A DNA stretch of 53,949 nt from positions 1 through 53,949 of the forward strand of contig CAMYAE010000013.1 of assembly GCA_947253655.1 (NCBI GenBank), given 5' to 3'. This DNA comes from an uncultured Bacteroidales bacterium (lineage in GTDB: Bacteria; Bacteroidota; Bacteroidia; Bacteroidales; UBA932). Of this stretch, positions 34,353 through 43,412 are shown piece by piece (position 1 is the first letter of the stretch; each line of letters opens with the position of its first letter). The notes beneath the pieces are model-generated. The model was not told the DNA's origin, searched no databases, and saw nothing but the letters and a program-made list of their open reading frames with translations. A program made the translations under genes and the position numbers.

Positions 34353-36056
34353 ATGAAAAATATAATAAAACTTGTACTTTCCGCCGTTTTGACTTTGCCT
34401 GTTGCACTTTCCTGCGACAGCTGGCTGGATGAAAAAAACTACGGCAACCCGACTACGGAGGAAATGATGTCGAGCGAAGACAATGTCGTTCTTCTCGTAG
34501 GCCAGGCATACGCCGATGTGAAATGGCTGCACGACCATTGGGGATATTGGGGCGTCGCTTCCCTGACCTCGGACGAATGCCTCTGCCCTGTACGTATGCC
34601 GGGCGAGCACTGGTCCGACGGCGGCTATTGGCGTAATCTGAACACCCACAATTGGGATCCTATGGCAAATGCTTTCAAGAATATATGGAATACGACCATA
34701 TCGGGGGCTGTGCTTTGCAACAAGCTTCTGGCCACCCTCGCAGACAACAAAGCAGTGATGACAGAATCCGTATATAATCAGTATGTAGGAGAACTTGAGA
34801 CGCTTCGCTCCTATTATTACTATATGCTTTTCGACTGTTTCGGCCGTATCCCTTATCTCGAAGAATTTGTCGACAGGGCCGAGCCGCTTATGGCTCCGGA
34901 GACGGTATGGTCCAAGCTTGTGACCTGTCTTGAGAAAAACGCACCGAATCTTCCTGTTGTAAACGATGCCAACAGGGCGGCAAACTATGGGCGTGTTACC
35001 CAAGGATTTGCATATACCCTGCTCGCAAGGCTCTATCTCAACGCCGAATCTTTCGGCTGCACACCTTCCAATATTTCGCTTCCTGCCTCAATCAAAATTT
35101 CTTCTGCGAATGATTTTTACACCAATGCAGTACGCTGCTGCGACAATGTTATCAATTCCGGAGCATATAAGATTGAACCTGACTTCTTTGCGAATTTCAA
35201 GATAGACAATTCGGCGAGCAAGGAAAATATCTTCGTCATTGTCGAGAACGGCAACGGTGATTTCGATGCAAGGAGCAACGGCAGCATGTCCAATAAGCTG
35301 CGCGTGATGATTCTCACTCTGCACTATAGCCAGCAGGCCACCTACAATATGGTTGAAAAGCCGTGGAACGGGTTTTGTGCCAGGCCGAGCTTTATAGACC
35401 GTTATGCAGGTGCAGATGTCAGGGGTCCGGGCAATGAGGGCAAGGGTACCAATAATGAGAAACAATGGGGTTGGTTCGTAGGGCCTATATATAGTGCTGA
35501 CGGAACGACTTTGCTCAAAGACGAGAATGGCGAACCTGCAATAATCCGCAAGGAAATCGAGTCTCTCGGTGGTGCTCTTTGGGGAGACGGAGCGAGAATG
35601 TTCAAATACGAAGTGGACAAAGATAAAAAGTATCAGTTCTGCGAAAACGATTTCGTGCTATTCCGTTATGCCGATGTCCTGTGGATGAAAGAAGAAGCTA
35701 TTCTTAGGGGCGGTGCAGGCACTTCCGGAGTCAATACTGAGGATTTCAAGACTATGTTGATGCGTACTTTTGCATATAGCCCTGACGGTGAGGCGGCATT
35801 CAAGGCGGCTTACCATAATTTCCTGACCCTTGACGGCATCCTCGACGAAAGAGGACGTGAGTTCGCTTGGGAGAACATCCGCAGACGCGACCTTATCCGT
35901 TTTGGAAAGTTCAACGACCCTTCTTATGTCGAGTATGTTACAAGAACGGACGAATGTCGCAAATGGTTCCCAATACCTTATTCAGTACTTGAAAAATCAG
36001 TAAGAGATGACAGCGGCAATCCTATCTGGACTCAGAATCCTGGATATGAAGACTAA
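34353..36056 (+). CDS. susD: SusD-like starch-binding lipoprotein
   Basis: 567 residues. The lipobox is LPVALSC followed by DSWLDEKNYGNPTTEEMM, a common SusD opening. VLCNKLLATLADNKAV and LETLRSYYYYMLFDCFGRIP match the TPR helices, and LDGILDERGREFAWENIRRR is the conserved C-terminal block. SusD binds the helical shape of amylose with aromatic residues; several Trp-rich loops occur early (KWLHDHWGYWG, HWSDGGYWRN), but I cannot say which bind sugar. It pairs with the SusC just upstream. Confidence 0.93.
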   Translation: MKNIIKLVLSAVLTLPVALSCDSWLDEKNYGNPTTEEMMSSEDNVVLLVGQAYADVKWLHDHWGYWGVASLTSDECLCPVRMPGEHWSDGGYWRNLNTHNWDPMANAFKNIWNTTISGAVLCNKLLATLADNKAVMTESVYNQYVGELETLRSYYYYMLFDCFGRIPYLEEFVDRAEPLMAPETVWSKLVTCLEKNAPNLPVVNDANRAANYGRVTQGFAYTLLARLYLNAESFGCTPSNISLPASIKISSANDFYTNAVRCCDNVINSGAYKIEPDFFANFKIDNSASKENIFVIVENGNGDFDARSNGSMSNKLRVMILTLHYSQQATYNMVEKPWNGFCARPSFIDRYAGADVRGPGNEGKGTNNEKQWGWFVGPIYSADGTTLLKDENGEPAIIRKEIESLGGALWGDGARMFKYEVDKDKKYQFCENDFVLFRYADVLWMKEEAILRGGAGTSGVNTEDFKTMLMRTFAYSPDGEAAFKAAYHNFLTLDGILDERGREFAWENIRRRDLIRFGKFNDPSYVEYVTRTDECRKWFPIPYSVLEKSVRDDSGNPIWTQNPGYED

Positions 36057-36100
36057 AGCCTAATGAGATATAAATATAAATTATTAATTATTATTTAGTT

Positions 36101-37531
36101 ATGAAAAGATTAACTTACATTTTGAGTGCTTTTGCACTCGTGTCTGTCCTCTTTGCTTCATGCAAGAAAGACAACAAAAATAAGATTCTCGATGATATTG
36201 TCGAGGACGGTTTCTATGTAGCCGGCCCTGCTACGGGAGTTTCTGATCTTAAGGCAGAATATATGATGGCCGCCGGTGTCAATGAGGTTGATAAGACCAA
36301 ACGTACCGGAATGTTCGAGAAATATGTGGTTCTCGATGCTAACAAGGATTTTGAACTGCTTTTTTATGAAGCCGGCAAGAAAACACGCTACAGTGCAAGC
36401 TTAGCTGCTTTTTCTCCTGATTTCGATAAGGAAATCTATGCCGACAACCCTGATATGGAGATTTACAAGGGCAAACTCGTAACGGGTGAGTCCGCTCCTG
36501 CAATGAAGGTCTCTGCAAAAGGGCTTTACCACATCGTGCTTGACCTCAATAAGGCAGGAGATCTTGCCGGAGGAGCACAGATAATTGTCGCACCTGCCGT
36601 TTGGGGTGTCAGAGGAGCAATGAACGGCTGGGGACATACTGCAATGGAAAAAACTGAGGCAAATGGGGTTATTACGTTCTCTATAAAAGATTGCGATATG
36701 CCTGCAAACGGCGAATTCAAATTCTCTTACGGAGGTTGGAAAATCACCCTTGACGATGCAGGAAAGGTTAAGGCCGAAACCAATCTTGGAATGTCTGCCG
36801 ACAATAAGGGACTTGCTCCGGGCGGTGACAACATCAAGGTAGGCAAAGCAGGTCTTTATGACATCACCCTTACTTTCAAACTTGCAGGCGGAGAACTTGG
36901 CGCTTCATACACTTATGAGACAAAACTCACAAAAGAATCGACTCTCCCTACTGAAATGTATATGATTGGTGCAGAGTTCGGCAACTGGAAATGGGATGCC
37001 AGCGGTGTCGTAGAGATGATTCCTTTCCACTCACAGCCAGGTATGTTCTGGGCAGTACGTTATCTTACTGCTGATAAGGGATTTAAATTCTCCCCGGCAA
37101 AGGATTGGAATGGCGGATTCTCTAAACTGACAGACAATCAGGGTATTGAGTTTGATGGTGACGGTAATGCTATTGTCAAGGTTTCAGGTATCTACTGCAT
37201 AGGCATAGATATGAAGAACAGCAAAATTGTTATTGAAAAAGCCCCTGTATACGGAATCGGAGATGCTTTCGGCGGTTGGGACACCAAGTCTTACGCCTAC
37301 GCTGAGAGCGGCAAGACAATGACCATTCAAGCTACTGCTAACGGCAATATGCGTACATACGTGGCAAGTTCTATACTTAGTGCCGATGGCGACTGGTGGC
37401 ATGCGGAGCTTGTTGTCAACAACGGAAAGATCGAGTACCGAGGAGCCGGTGGCGACCCTGTTGCCGTTCCTGTAAAGGCAGGACAGACAATCACTCTTAA
37501 TTTCAATGACGGCACAGGCTCCATTGAATAG
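36101..37531 (+). CDS. SusE/SusF-like surface starch-binding lipoprotein
   Basis: 476 residues. The lipobox LFASC is followed by KKDNKNK. An N-terminal Ig-like part is followed by what look like tandem starch-binding modules of about 100 residues each. The phrases VWGVRGAMNGWGHTAMEK, MYMIGAEFGNWKWDASGVVE and VYGIGDAFGGWDTKSYAYAE each open a module with the G-x-x-x-GW pattern of SusE/SusF domains. That gives about three modules, as in SusF, while the length is closer to SusE-SusF intermediates. It holds starch at the cell surface and has no catalytic role. A 26-nt hairpin follows before the amylase genes. Confidence 0.87.
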   Translation: MKRLTYILSAFALVSVLFASCKKDNKNKILDDIVEDGFYVAGPATGVSDLKAEYMMAAGVNEVDKTKRTGMFEKYVVLDANKDFELLFYEAGKKTRYSASLAAFSPDFDKEIYADNPDMEIYKGKLVTGESAPAMKVSAKGLYHIVLDLNKAGDLAGGAQIIVAPAVWGVRGAMNGWGHTAMEKTEANGVITFSIKDCDMPANGEFKFSYGGWKITLDDAGKVKAETNLGMSADNKGLAPGGDNIKVGKAGLYDITLTFKLAGGELGASYTYETKLTKESTLPTEMYMIGAEFGNWKWDASGVVEMIPFHSQPGMFWAVRYLTADKGFKFSPAKDWNGGFSKLTDNQGIEFDGDGNAIVKVSGIYCIGIDMKNSKIVIEKAPVYGIGDAFGGWDTKSYAYAESGKTMTIQATANGNMRTYVASSILSADGDWWHAELVVNNGKIEYRGAGGDPVAVPVKAGQTITLNFNDGTGSIE

Positions 37532-37543
37532 AGCTATTTACGG

Positions 37544-37569
37544 CCTGCGGTCCCTGATCGGACTGCAGG
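37544..37569 (+). promoter_or_regulatory. Intercistronic hairpin between the binding-protein gene and the amylase genes
   Basis: CCTGC and GCAGG (5 bp), one G/T mismatch, then GTCC and GGAC (4 bp) form a stem around CTGATC. It is followed by an A-run and not a U-run, so it is unlikely to be a standard terminator on the plus strand. It may stabilise upstream mRNA or set different levels for binding proteins and enzymes. Confidence 0.5.
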
Positions 37570-37606
37570 TTGCAAAAAAATTAATTAAGTTCTTCAATAA
37601 ACAATA

Positions 37607-39619
37607 ATGAAATTATATCGCTATTTATTTCTTCTGCTTTTCTTTCCCGCAGTTTTTTCTTGCGAGAAAATAAATCATGACGGGGAGGAGAATAAGGTAG
37701 CCGAAGAAGAACACTTCACCGGCACCAAGCAATCCGGCATCACTTATCAGCTTTTGGTATATACCTTTGCCGACAGTGACGGTGACGGGGTTGGGGATTT
37801 AAACGGTATTGCGGAGCATCTTGACTACTTGGACGGCCTTGGAGTTACGGCTCTATGGCTTTCTCCCATACATCCGGCCGTCTCTTACCATGGCTATGAT
37901 GTAAAAGACTACAATGCCATCAATCCTGCATACGGTACGGAACAGGATTTCAGGAATTTGCTGTCTCTGGCACACGGTAAGGGAATAAAGATCTATTTGG
38001 ACTATGTCCTGAATCATTCCTCCATTGAGCACCCTTGGTTCAAGGATGCAGTCGCAAACGCTTCCGGCTCATATCGGGACTATTATGTGCTGAGCGATAA
38101 CCCTGCGGAAGACATAGCTTCTGGCAAGATTCCAATGATTGCCACCGAAGGGGCGTCCGGTTATGAGGCCGCACAATGGTATGTCGCCCCCGGACAGACA
38201 GGCCTCGGTGCTAAGGGCAGATTTAAGTTCAGTGTAGACTGGTCAGATGCGGATAAACCTATGGTTACGGTTTCCAATTCTTCTGATGCCCCCTTGCTTT
38301 CCAATCCCGACAATAGTGTTATGAAGTTCTTGTATTTCGGCAAGGAAAAACTTTACAGGCTTTATGACAAAGGCGGAGATGTTTTCGAAACAGTGGTTGA
38401 TTTCGATTCGGACTGGGGCTTTCTGTTGAGGACTTCGGATACCAAATGGGATGGAGGCACCAAATTCGGAGCTCCCTCCGGTGGAGGACCGGTCAAAATG
38501 GGACAGCCGTACCGGTTGACAAATGCCTCAAATTGCACTGACTGCGTGTTTAAGTCCGCCTTGCAATATCATTCCCATTTCTGGACAGGCTATTTCGCTG
38601 ATTTTAATTACGGTCCATCCTCTCAGGCAAGCAACTCCGGTGCTTTCAAGGCATTGGCTGCAACTGCCGACAAATGGATAGCTATGGGAGTGGACGGCTT
38701 CCGGCTTGATGCTGTCAAGCATATCTACCATAATGCCAACTCGAATGAGAATCCGGACTTTCTGAAACAGTGGTATGACAGGTGCAACACTGCATATAGG
38801 GCTGCCGGCCACACGGACAATATCTATATGGTCGGAGAACAATATTCTGGTGCAGGCGAAGTCGCTCCATACTACAAGGGGCTTCCGGCGTTATTTGAGT
38901 TCGATTTCTGGAACAGGCTGGAGTGGGCTATCAATAACGGCACGGGAAGATATTTCGTAAAAGACATCACCGGCTATCATAACTCGTACGAAAATTTCAG
39001 GCCGGGAGCGATTGCGGCTACTAAACTGTCAAATCACGATGAAGACAGGGCGGCGAGCAGGCTCGGCAGGAACCCGGACAAAATCAGGCTGGCGGCTTGC
39101 GTGCTTCTTACTTCAGGCGGACAGCCCTATATCTATCAGGGTGAGGAACTCGGATATTGGGGTACAAAAAGCGGAGGTGATGAATTTGTCCGAACTCCGA
39201 TTTTATGGGACGCATCTGGGTGCAATCTTGCAAAAAATGCATTGAACGGCAAAATAGATATGGCAATGCTCACCCCGGACATTTCGGTTGAAAGCCAGTT
39301 GAAAGACGAAAATTCCATTCTGCGGCTTTACAGGAAATTGGGCAGGCTGCGCAATACTTATCCGGCAATTGCACGTGGTGAGATGAGCAGACATCCTGTC
39401 TATAACGAGGACAATGCCGACTACAATGCCATTGCCGCCTGGTATATGACAAACGGCACCGATAAAATGCTTGTTATCCATAACTTAGGCAAATCCGACA
39501 TGCAGCTTCCGCTTGCGGAAAGCGTCGAAGCTACGGTATTTTTGAACGGGAGTGCCGGCATGTCCGGGAAAAATCTTAACTTAGGAGCATATTCTTCAGC
39601 AGTTTTAGTTGTAAAATGA
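37607..39619 (+). CDS. susG: SusG-type surface alpha-amylase (GH13 with inserted CBM58)
   Basis: 670 residues. Lipobox VFSC followed by EKINHDGEEN, an acidic stretch like those that send lipoproteins to the cell surface. GH13 regions: DYVLNHSS (I), GVDGFRLDAVKH with nucleophile Asp368 (II), VGEQYS with Glu411 (III), LSNHDED with Asp478 (IV). The 43- and 67-residue spacings equal those I recall for B. thetaiotaomicron SusG (388, 431, 498). Residues about 191-319, inside the barrel, are the extra beta module that corresponds to CBM58. It cuts starch at the surface into pieces for SusCD. It overlaps the next gene by 4 bp. Confidence 0.94.
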   Translation: MKLYRYLFLLLFFPAVFSCEKINHDGEENKVAEEEHFTGTKQSGITYQLLVYTFADSDGDGVGDLNGIAEHLDYLDGLGVTALWLSPIHPAVSYHGYDVKDYNAINPAYGTEQDFRNLLSLAHGKGIKIYLDYVLNHSSIEHPWFKDAVANASGSYRDYYVLSDNPAEDIASGKIPMIATEGASGYEAAQWYVAPGQTGLGAKGRFKFSVDWSDADKPMVTVSNSSDAPLLSNPDNSVMKFLYFGKEKLYRLYDKGGDVFETVVDFDSDWGFLLRTSDTKWDGGTKFGAPSGGGPVKMGQPYRLTNASNCTDCVFKSALQYHSHFWTGYFADFNYGPSSQASNSGAFKALAATADKWIAMGVDGFRLDAVKHIYHNANSNENPDFLKQWYDRCNTAYRAAGHTDNIYMVGEQYSGAGEVAPYYKGLPALFEFDFWNRLEWAINNGTGRYFVKDITGYHNSYENFRPGAIAATKLSNHDEDRAASRLGRNPDKIRLAACVLLTSGGQPYIYQGEELGYWGTKSGGDEFVRTPILWDASGCNLAKNALNGKIDMAMLTPDISVESQLKDENSILRLYRKLGRLRNTYPAIARGEMSRHPVYNEDNADYNAIAAWYMTNGTDKMLVIHNLGKSDMQLPLAESVEATVFLNGSAGMSGKNLNLGAYSSAVLVVK

Positions 39620-40932
39620 TGAAAAAGTTTTTTTTAATATCAGCCATTATATTGGCTGCCCTATCTTGTTCCGAGACAGGCAAGAGCGGATATTCCCTGC
39701 CGGCTCCGGAGAATGTTGTCATGTATCAGATAAATCCGAGGCTATATGCCCAATCGAATTCTTTCCGGGCGATATTGCCGCAGTTGGATTCTATCAAGTC
39801 CTTGGGGGCCAATGTAATATGGATAATGCCGATCTATCCTATCGGTCAGGTGAAATCCAAGAATTCCCCATATAGCATAGCCGACTATAAGTCCGTAAAT
39901 CCGGAATTCGGTACGTTTGAGGAATTCAAGACACTTGTGGAGGAGTGTCACAATAGAGGAATGGCGTTTATAATGGATTGGGTGGCAAATCACACGGCCT
40001 GGGACAATGTATGGATGCAAGACCACAAGGACTGGTATACGCAGAATGAGAAGGGCGAGGTCATTTCCACTCCCGGTACGGATTGGACGGACGTTGCCGA
40101 TCTGAATTACGACAATATGGAGATGAGGGCCGCGATGACAGATGCCATGCAGTATTGGGTTAGAGAGGCCGGTGTGGACGGATTCCGCTGCGATGTGGCA
40201 GACTTTGTACCGGCCGATTTCTGGAGAGACGCCATCTCGGCCATAAGGGCAGAAGCCGGCAGACCTATACTTATGCTCGCAGAGGGCAATGAGCCAAAGA
40301 CTTTCGAAGGCGGTTTTGACATGAATTACGGTTGGGATTATATGAACACATTGAGGAACGTGTTCTGCAGTGACAGTTCGGCTACGCAACTTATTGATGC
40401 CGACATTGAAGAGTATTCCAAACTCCCTGCCGGGAAGGTGAAGCTCCGCTTTATCACGAATCACGATGAGGCCACAAAGAAGTCCACGGTAGACGAATTC
40501 GGCGGGGTTGCAGGTGCACTTTCCGCCTTTGTCTCAACTATATTCACCAACGGGGCCGCCCTTGTCTACGGAGAGCAGGAAGTGGCATATCCCGACACCA
40601 TAAATTTCTTCAAGTACCAGCCGGTAGATTGGTCGTCAAACAACGATGTCCGTCAGGCATACAGGACCTTGTTAAGGATTTTCAATGAAAATCCCGGCCT
40701 GCACGGTCCCGGAGCTGTTTCTTTTTCCAATCACGACGTACTTGCATACGAGAAGAAAACCGCTGACGGGGATTATCTTGTCGTTGCCAATGTAAGGAAT
40801 AGGAATGTAGTGATTGCCATGCCTATGCAATGGAGGGATGTTCCTTTTGACAATCTTGTGTCCGGCAGGAAAGGACGTGCCGGTGAGAGAATGCCTTTGG
40901 CTCCCTACGAATATAGGATACTGAAAAAATAA
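39616..40932 (+). CDS. Compact GH13 alpha-glucan hydrolase, lipoprotein
   Basis: 438 residues from the first of two adjacent ATGs (39616, 39619). Lipobox LAALSC followed by SETGKSG, without the acidic run seen in the SusG homologue, so a periplasmic face is possible. GH13 regions: DWVANHTA (I), GVDGFRCDVADF with Asp193 (II), LAEGNE with Glu223 (III), ITNHDEAT with Asp284 (IV), numbered from 39616. It lacks a long B domain and any starch-binding module, so it is a minimal catalytic barrel with a short C-terminal beta domain. The Asp-to-Glu gap is 30 residues and the Glu-to-Asp gap 61. It probably trims maltooligosaccharides; exact specificity is unknown. Confidence 0.9.
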   Translation: MMKKFFLISAIILAALSCSETGKSGYSLPAPENVVMYQINPRLYAQSNSFRAILPQLDSIKSLGANVIWIMPIYPIGQVKSKNSPYSIADYKSVNPEFGTFEEFKTLVEECHNRGMAFIMDWVANHTAWDNVWMQDHKDWYTQNEKGEVISTPGTDWTDVADLNYDNMEMRAAMTDAMQYWVREAGVDGFRCDVADFVPADFWRDAISAIRAEAGRPILMLAEGNEPKTFEGGFDMNYGWDYMNTLRNVFCSDSSATQLIDADIEEYSKLPAGKVKLRFITNHDEATKKSTVDEFGGVAGALSAFVSTIFTNGAALVYGEQEVAYPDTINFFKYQPVDWSSNNDVRQAYRTLLRIFNENPGLHGPGAVSFSNHDVLAYEKKTADGDYLVVANVRNRNVVIAMPMQWRDVPFDNLVSGRKGRAGERMPLAPYEYRILKK

Positions 40933-40941
40933 ATCGTCATT

Positions 40942-42879
40942 ATGAATAGGGGAATATGTATTTTAACGATTGCCATGTCCATAACCGCCTGTAAATCTTT
41001 CAATCCTGAGGCGATAGCCGATGCTACGAACGACGAAGTCTCAAGGGTCGAGCCTTTGTCCTGGTGGACGGGAATGAAAATGCCTCTCCAACTTATGGTT
41101 ACAGGCAGGGGAGTGTCGCAGTACGATGTCAGGATAGAGGGCGGCAAGGGTGTGAAAGTCAGGTCTGTGGAAAAAGCAGATAGCCCCGACTATCTTTTTG
41201 TTGATGTGGATATCGCCAAGAACGCTGCTTCAGGTACCTGCTTCCTTGTCTTTTCAAAAGCAGATAAGGAATTCAAATATCCTTATGTCATTTCGGACAG
41301 GGCACCTGGCTCGGCGGATCGCAAGAGCTTTACCAATGCCGACATGGTCTATCTCGTTTTCCCCGACAGGTTTGCAAACGGCGACCCGACCAATGATTCC
41401 ACAGACGACACTTTTGAAAAGGCCGATCGTAATCTCAATCTCGGACGTCACGGTGGAGATATTCAAGGGATTATGGATCATTTGGACTATATTTCCGAAC
41501 TCGGGGCAACCGCTATCTGGAGTACACCCCTCCTGCTTGACGACCAGAAAGACGAATCCTATCACGGTTATGCCTGCGGCGACTATTATAAGATTGATCC
41601 GCGTTTCGGCACGAATGAAATGTATAGGGCCTTTGTGGAAAAGGCACATTCCAAAGGACTTAAAGTGATAATGGATGTGGTTACAAATCATTGCGGCACC
41701 GAACATTGGTGGATGCATAATTTGCCTTTTGAGGATTGGGTGCATGTTTTCCCGGAATACACTCCCACCAACATTGCCTTCTCCACAAATATGGATCCCA
41801 ATGCTTCCTCCTATGACCGAAACATTCAGGAGAGCGGATGGTTTGTACCGTCAATGCCTGATATGAATTTGGATAATCCATTTGTGCTCAGGTATTTCCA
41901 GCAGTGGGCAATCTGGTGGCTGGAGTATGCGGGAGTGGACGGTTTCAGGGTAGACACATATCCCTACAATGAGAAAGAGCCGATGAGCGAGTGGTGCAAG
42001 GCTGTCCGTAATGAATTTCCCAATATAAATATAGTCGGGGAGTGCTGGACTTCGTCATATCCGCAGTTGGCCTATTGGCAAGGGGATAACGAGAACAAGG
42101 ACGGTTTCAATTCCAATCTGCCGTCAATAATGGATTTTCCACTTTGGGAAGCGATGACAGCAGCTATCTGCGAGGGCGAGGACAATCCACAATGGGGACA
42201 GGGGATGACAAGAGTATATGATTGTCTGTCACATGATTTCGTATATCATGATTTGTCAAAAATGCTGATTTTCTTTGCAAATCATGACCACTCCCGTATG
42301 GGCGATGTCTTCGCCCATGACCCTGCCAAAATGAAGATAGCTCTTGCACTTTTGGCAACTTTAAGAGGTATGCCACAACTATACAACGGTGATGAAATGA
42401 TGTTTTCATGCAAGCCTGGAGACTGGAGCGACGGGGCAAAGAGGATTGATTTCCCCGGAGGCTGGGCAGGCGACAAGGTAAATCTTTTCACTGCTGAGGG
42501 CCGTGCAGCTGCCGGCAAGACGGAGGAGGCCGACTACAGCTCGGCAGCAATGCTTCATGATTACACGGCACGGCTATTCAATTGGAGAAAAACTAAGGAG
42601 GTCATACACAGCGGACGTACAAAACACTTTATCACGAGGGACAACACCTATGCCTTCTTCCGCTATAATGAGGAAGACAAGGTTTTTGTGTTTGTGAACA
42701 ATTCCGCCCATGATGTAATAGTGCCTTGGAGACATTACTCTGAAATCGTCACCGGCTCTCTTGAGGCTTACGATGTGATTTCCGGAAAGGATATTGTCCT
42801 GTCGGAAAATACCGTCGTGCCGGCATTCACAGTTCTCGTGGCCGATGCAACGAAATCCAGTCCGTCTGCATCTTATTGA
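40942..42879 (+). CDS. susA: Neopullulanase/cyclomaltodextrinase-type GH13 (SusA-like)
   Basis: 645 residues. A short signal with lipobox-like ITAC at residues 12-15 or so precedes an N-terminal beta domain (about 30-120; MKMPLQLMVTGRGVSQYDVR). The GH13 barrel has DVVTNHCG (I), GVDGFRVDTYPY with Asp338 (II), VGECWTSS with Glu367 (III) and FANHDHSRM with Asp449 (IV). LVFPDRFANGDPTNDSTDD is typical of the cyclomaltodextrinase subfamily. SusA is periplasmic and degrades imported oligosaccharides, including alpha-1,6-branched ones; this copy may be lipid-anchored. It follows the previous gene by 9 bp. Confidence 0.9.
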   Translation: MNRGICILTIAMSITACKSFNPEAIADATNDEVSRVEPLSWWTGMKMPLQLMVTGRGVSQYDVRIEGGKGVKVRSVEKADSPDYLFVDVDIAKNAASGTCFLVFSKADKEFKYPYVISDRAPGSADRKSFTNADMVYLVFPDRFANGDPTNDSTDDTFEKADRNLNLGRHGGDIQGIMDHLDYISELGATAIWSTPLLLDDQKDESYHGYACGDYYKIDPRFGTNEMYRAFVEKAHSKGLKVIMDVVTNHCGTEHWWMHNLPFEDWVHVFPEYTPTNIAFSTNMDPNASSYDRNIQESGWFVPSMPDMNLDNPFVLRYFQQWAIWWLEYAGVDGFRVDTYPYNEKEPMSEWCKAVRNEFPNINIVGECWTSSYPQLAYWQGDNENKDGFNSNLPSIMDFPLWEAMTAAICEGEDNPQWGQGMTRVYDCLSHDFVYHDLSKMLIFFANHDHSRMGDVFAHDPAKMKIALALLATLRGMPQLYNGDEMMFSCKPGDWSDGAKRIDFPGGWAGDKVNLFTAEGRAAAGKTEEADYSSAAMLHDYTARLFNWRKTKEVIHSGRTKHFITRDNTYAFFRYNEEDKVFVFVNNSAHDVIVPWRHYSEIVTGSLEAYDVISGKDIVLSENTVVPAFTVLVADATKSSPSASY

Positions 42880-42895
42880 AGTAGACTAACGGAAA

Positions 42896-43408
42896 ATGGA
42901 GTTTAAAAATATTTACAGGATTTTTATTTTAACGGCAGCAACGTTCTTTATCGGAGCTTGCAGCAAGTTTGACAATTTGTCTCAGGACGAGCAGTTTGTA
43001 AATATTGAACTGCTGTTTAATGTCAAGGATGTAAAGAGCAACAATGTCCTCGGCTCGGACTGCATGGGTTATATCAAGGAAGGGCAGATAACTGCTGAAT
43101 ATAAGGGATTTAAATATATTTTAGACGGCAAAAGCGACATCTACGGCGGCAGGCTTGTTCTGGTCAATGACCGGAATGACTTTCCAAAGCAATTGGGCTT
43201 CGGCCCTATACCGGGGAATGTGCCTGCCGAGGAAGAACCCCTTACTATAAATATCGGCTCCGATTCTTTTACTGTACTCATAACGAACGTATATGAACAG
43301 GAGCCGGACAAACCTCTGATATTGAGAAGGGAGATTGTGTTTAAGGGAAAAGACTATTATTCCGGCATGACAACAATAGATCTGATAGTAAATACCGTAA
43401 GGCAGTAG
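42896..43408 (+). CDS. Small lipoprotein of unknown function ending the starch locus
   Basis: 170 residues. Signal peptide with lipobox FFIGAC, then SKFDNLSQDEQF. The mature 150 residues alternate polar and aliphatic positions (VNIELLFNVKD, YKGFKYILDGKS, LTINIGSDSFTVLI) and read as an all-beta domain. I do not recognise the family, and no catalytic or classic starch-binding motif is visible. It starts 16 bp after the SusA-like gene, so it belongs to the same transcript. It could be a glycan-binding accessory or a lid for one of the enzymes; that is a guess from position. Confidence 0.8.
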   Translation: MEFKNIYRIFILTAATFFIGACSKFDNLSQDEQFVNIELLFNVKDVKSNNVLGSDCMGYIKEGQITAEYKGFKYILDGKSDIYGGRLVLVNDRNDFPKQLGFGPIPGNVPAEEEPLTINIGSDSFTVLITNVYEQEPDKPLILRREIVFKGKDYYSGMTTIDLIVNTVRQ

Positions 43409-43412
43409 GTGC

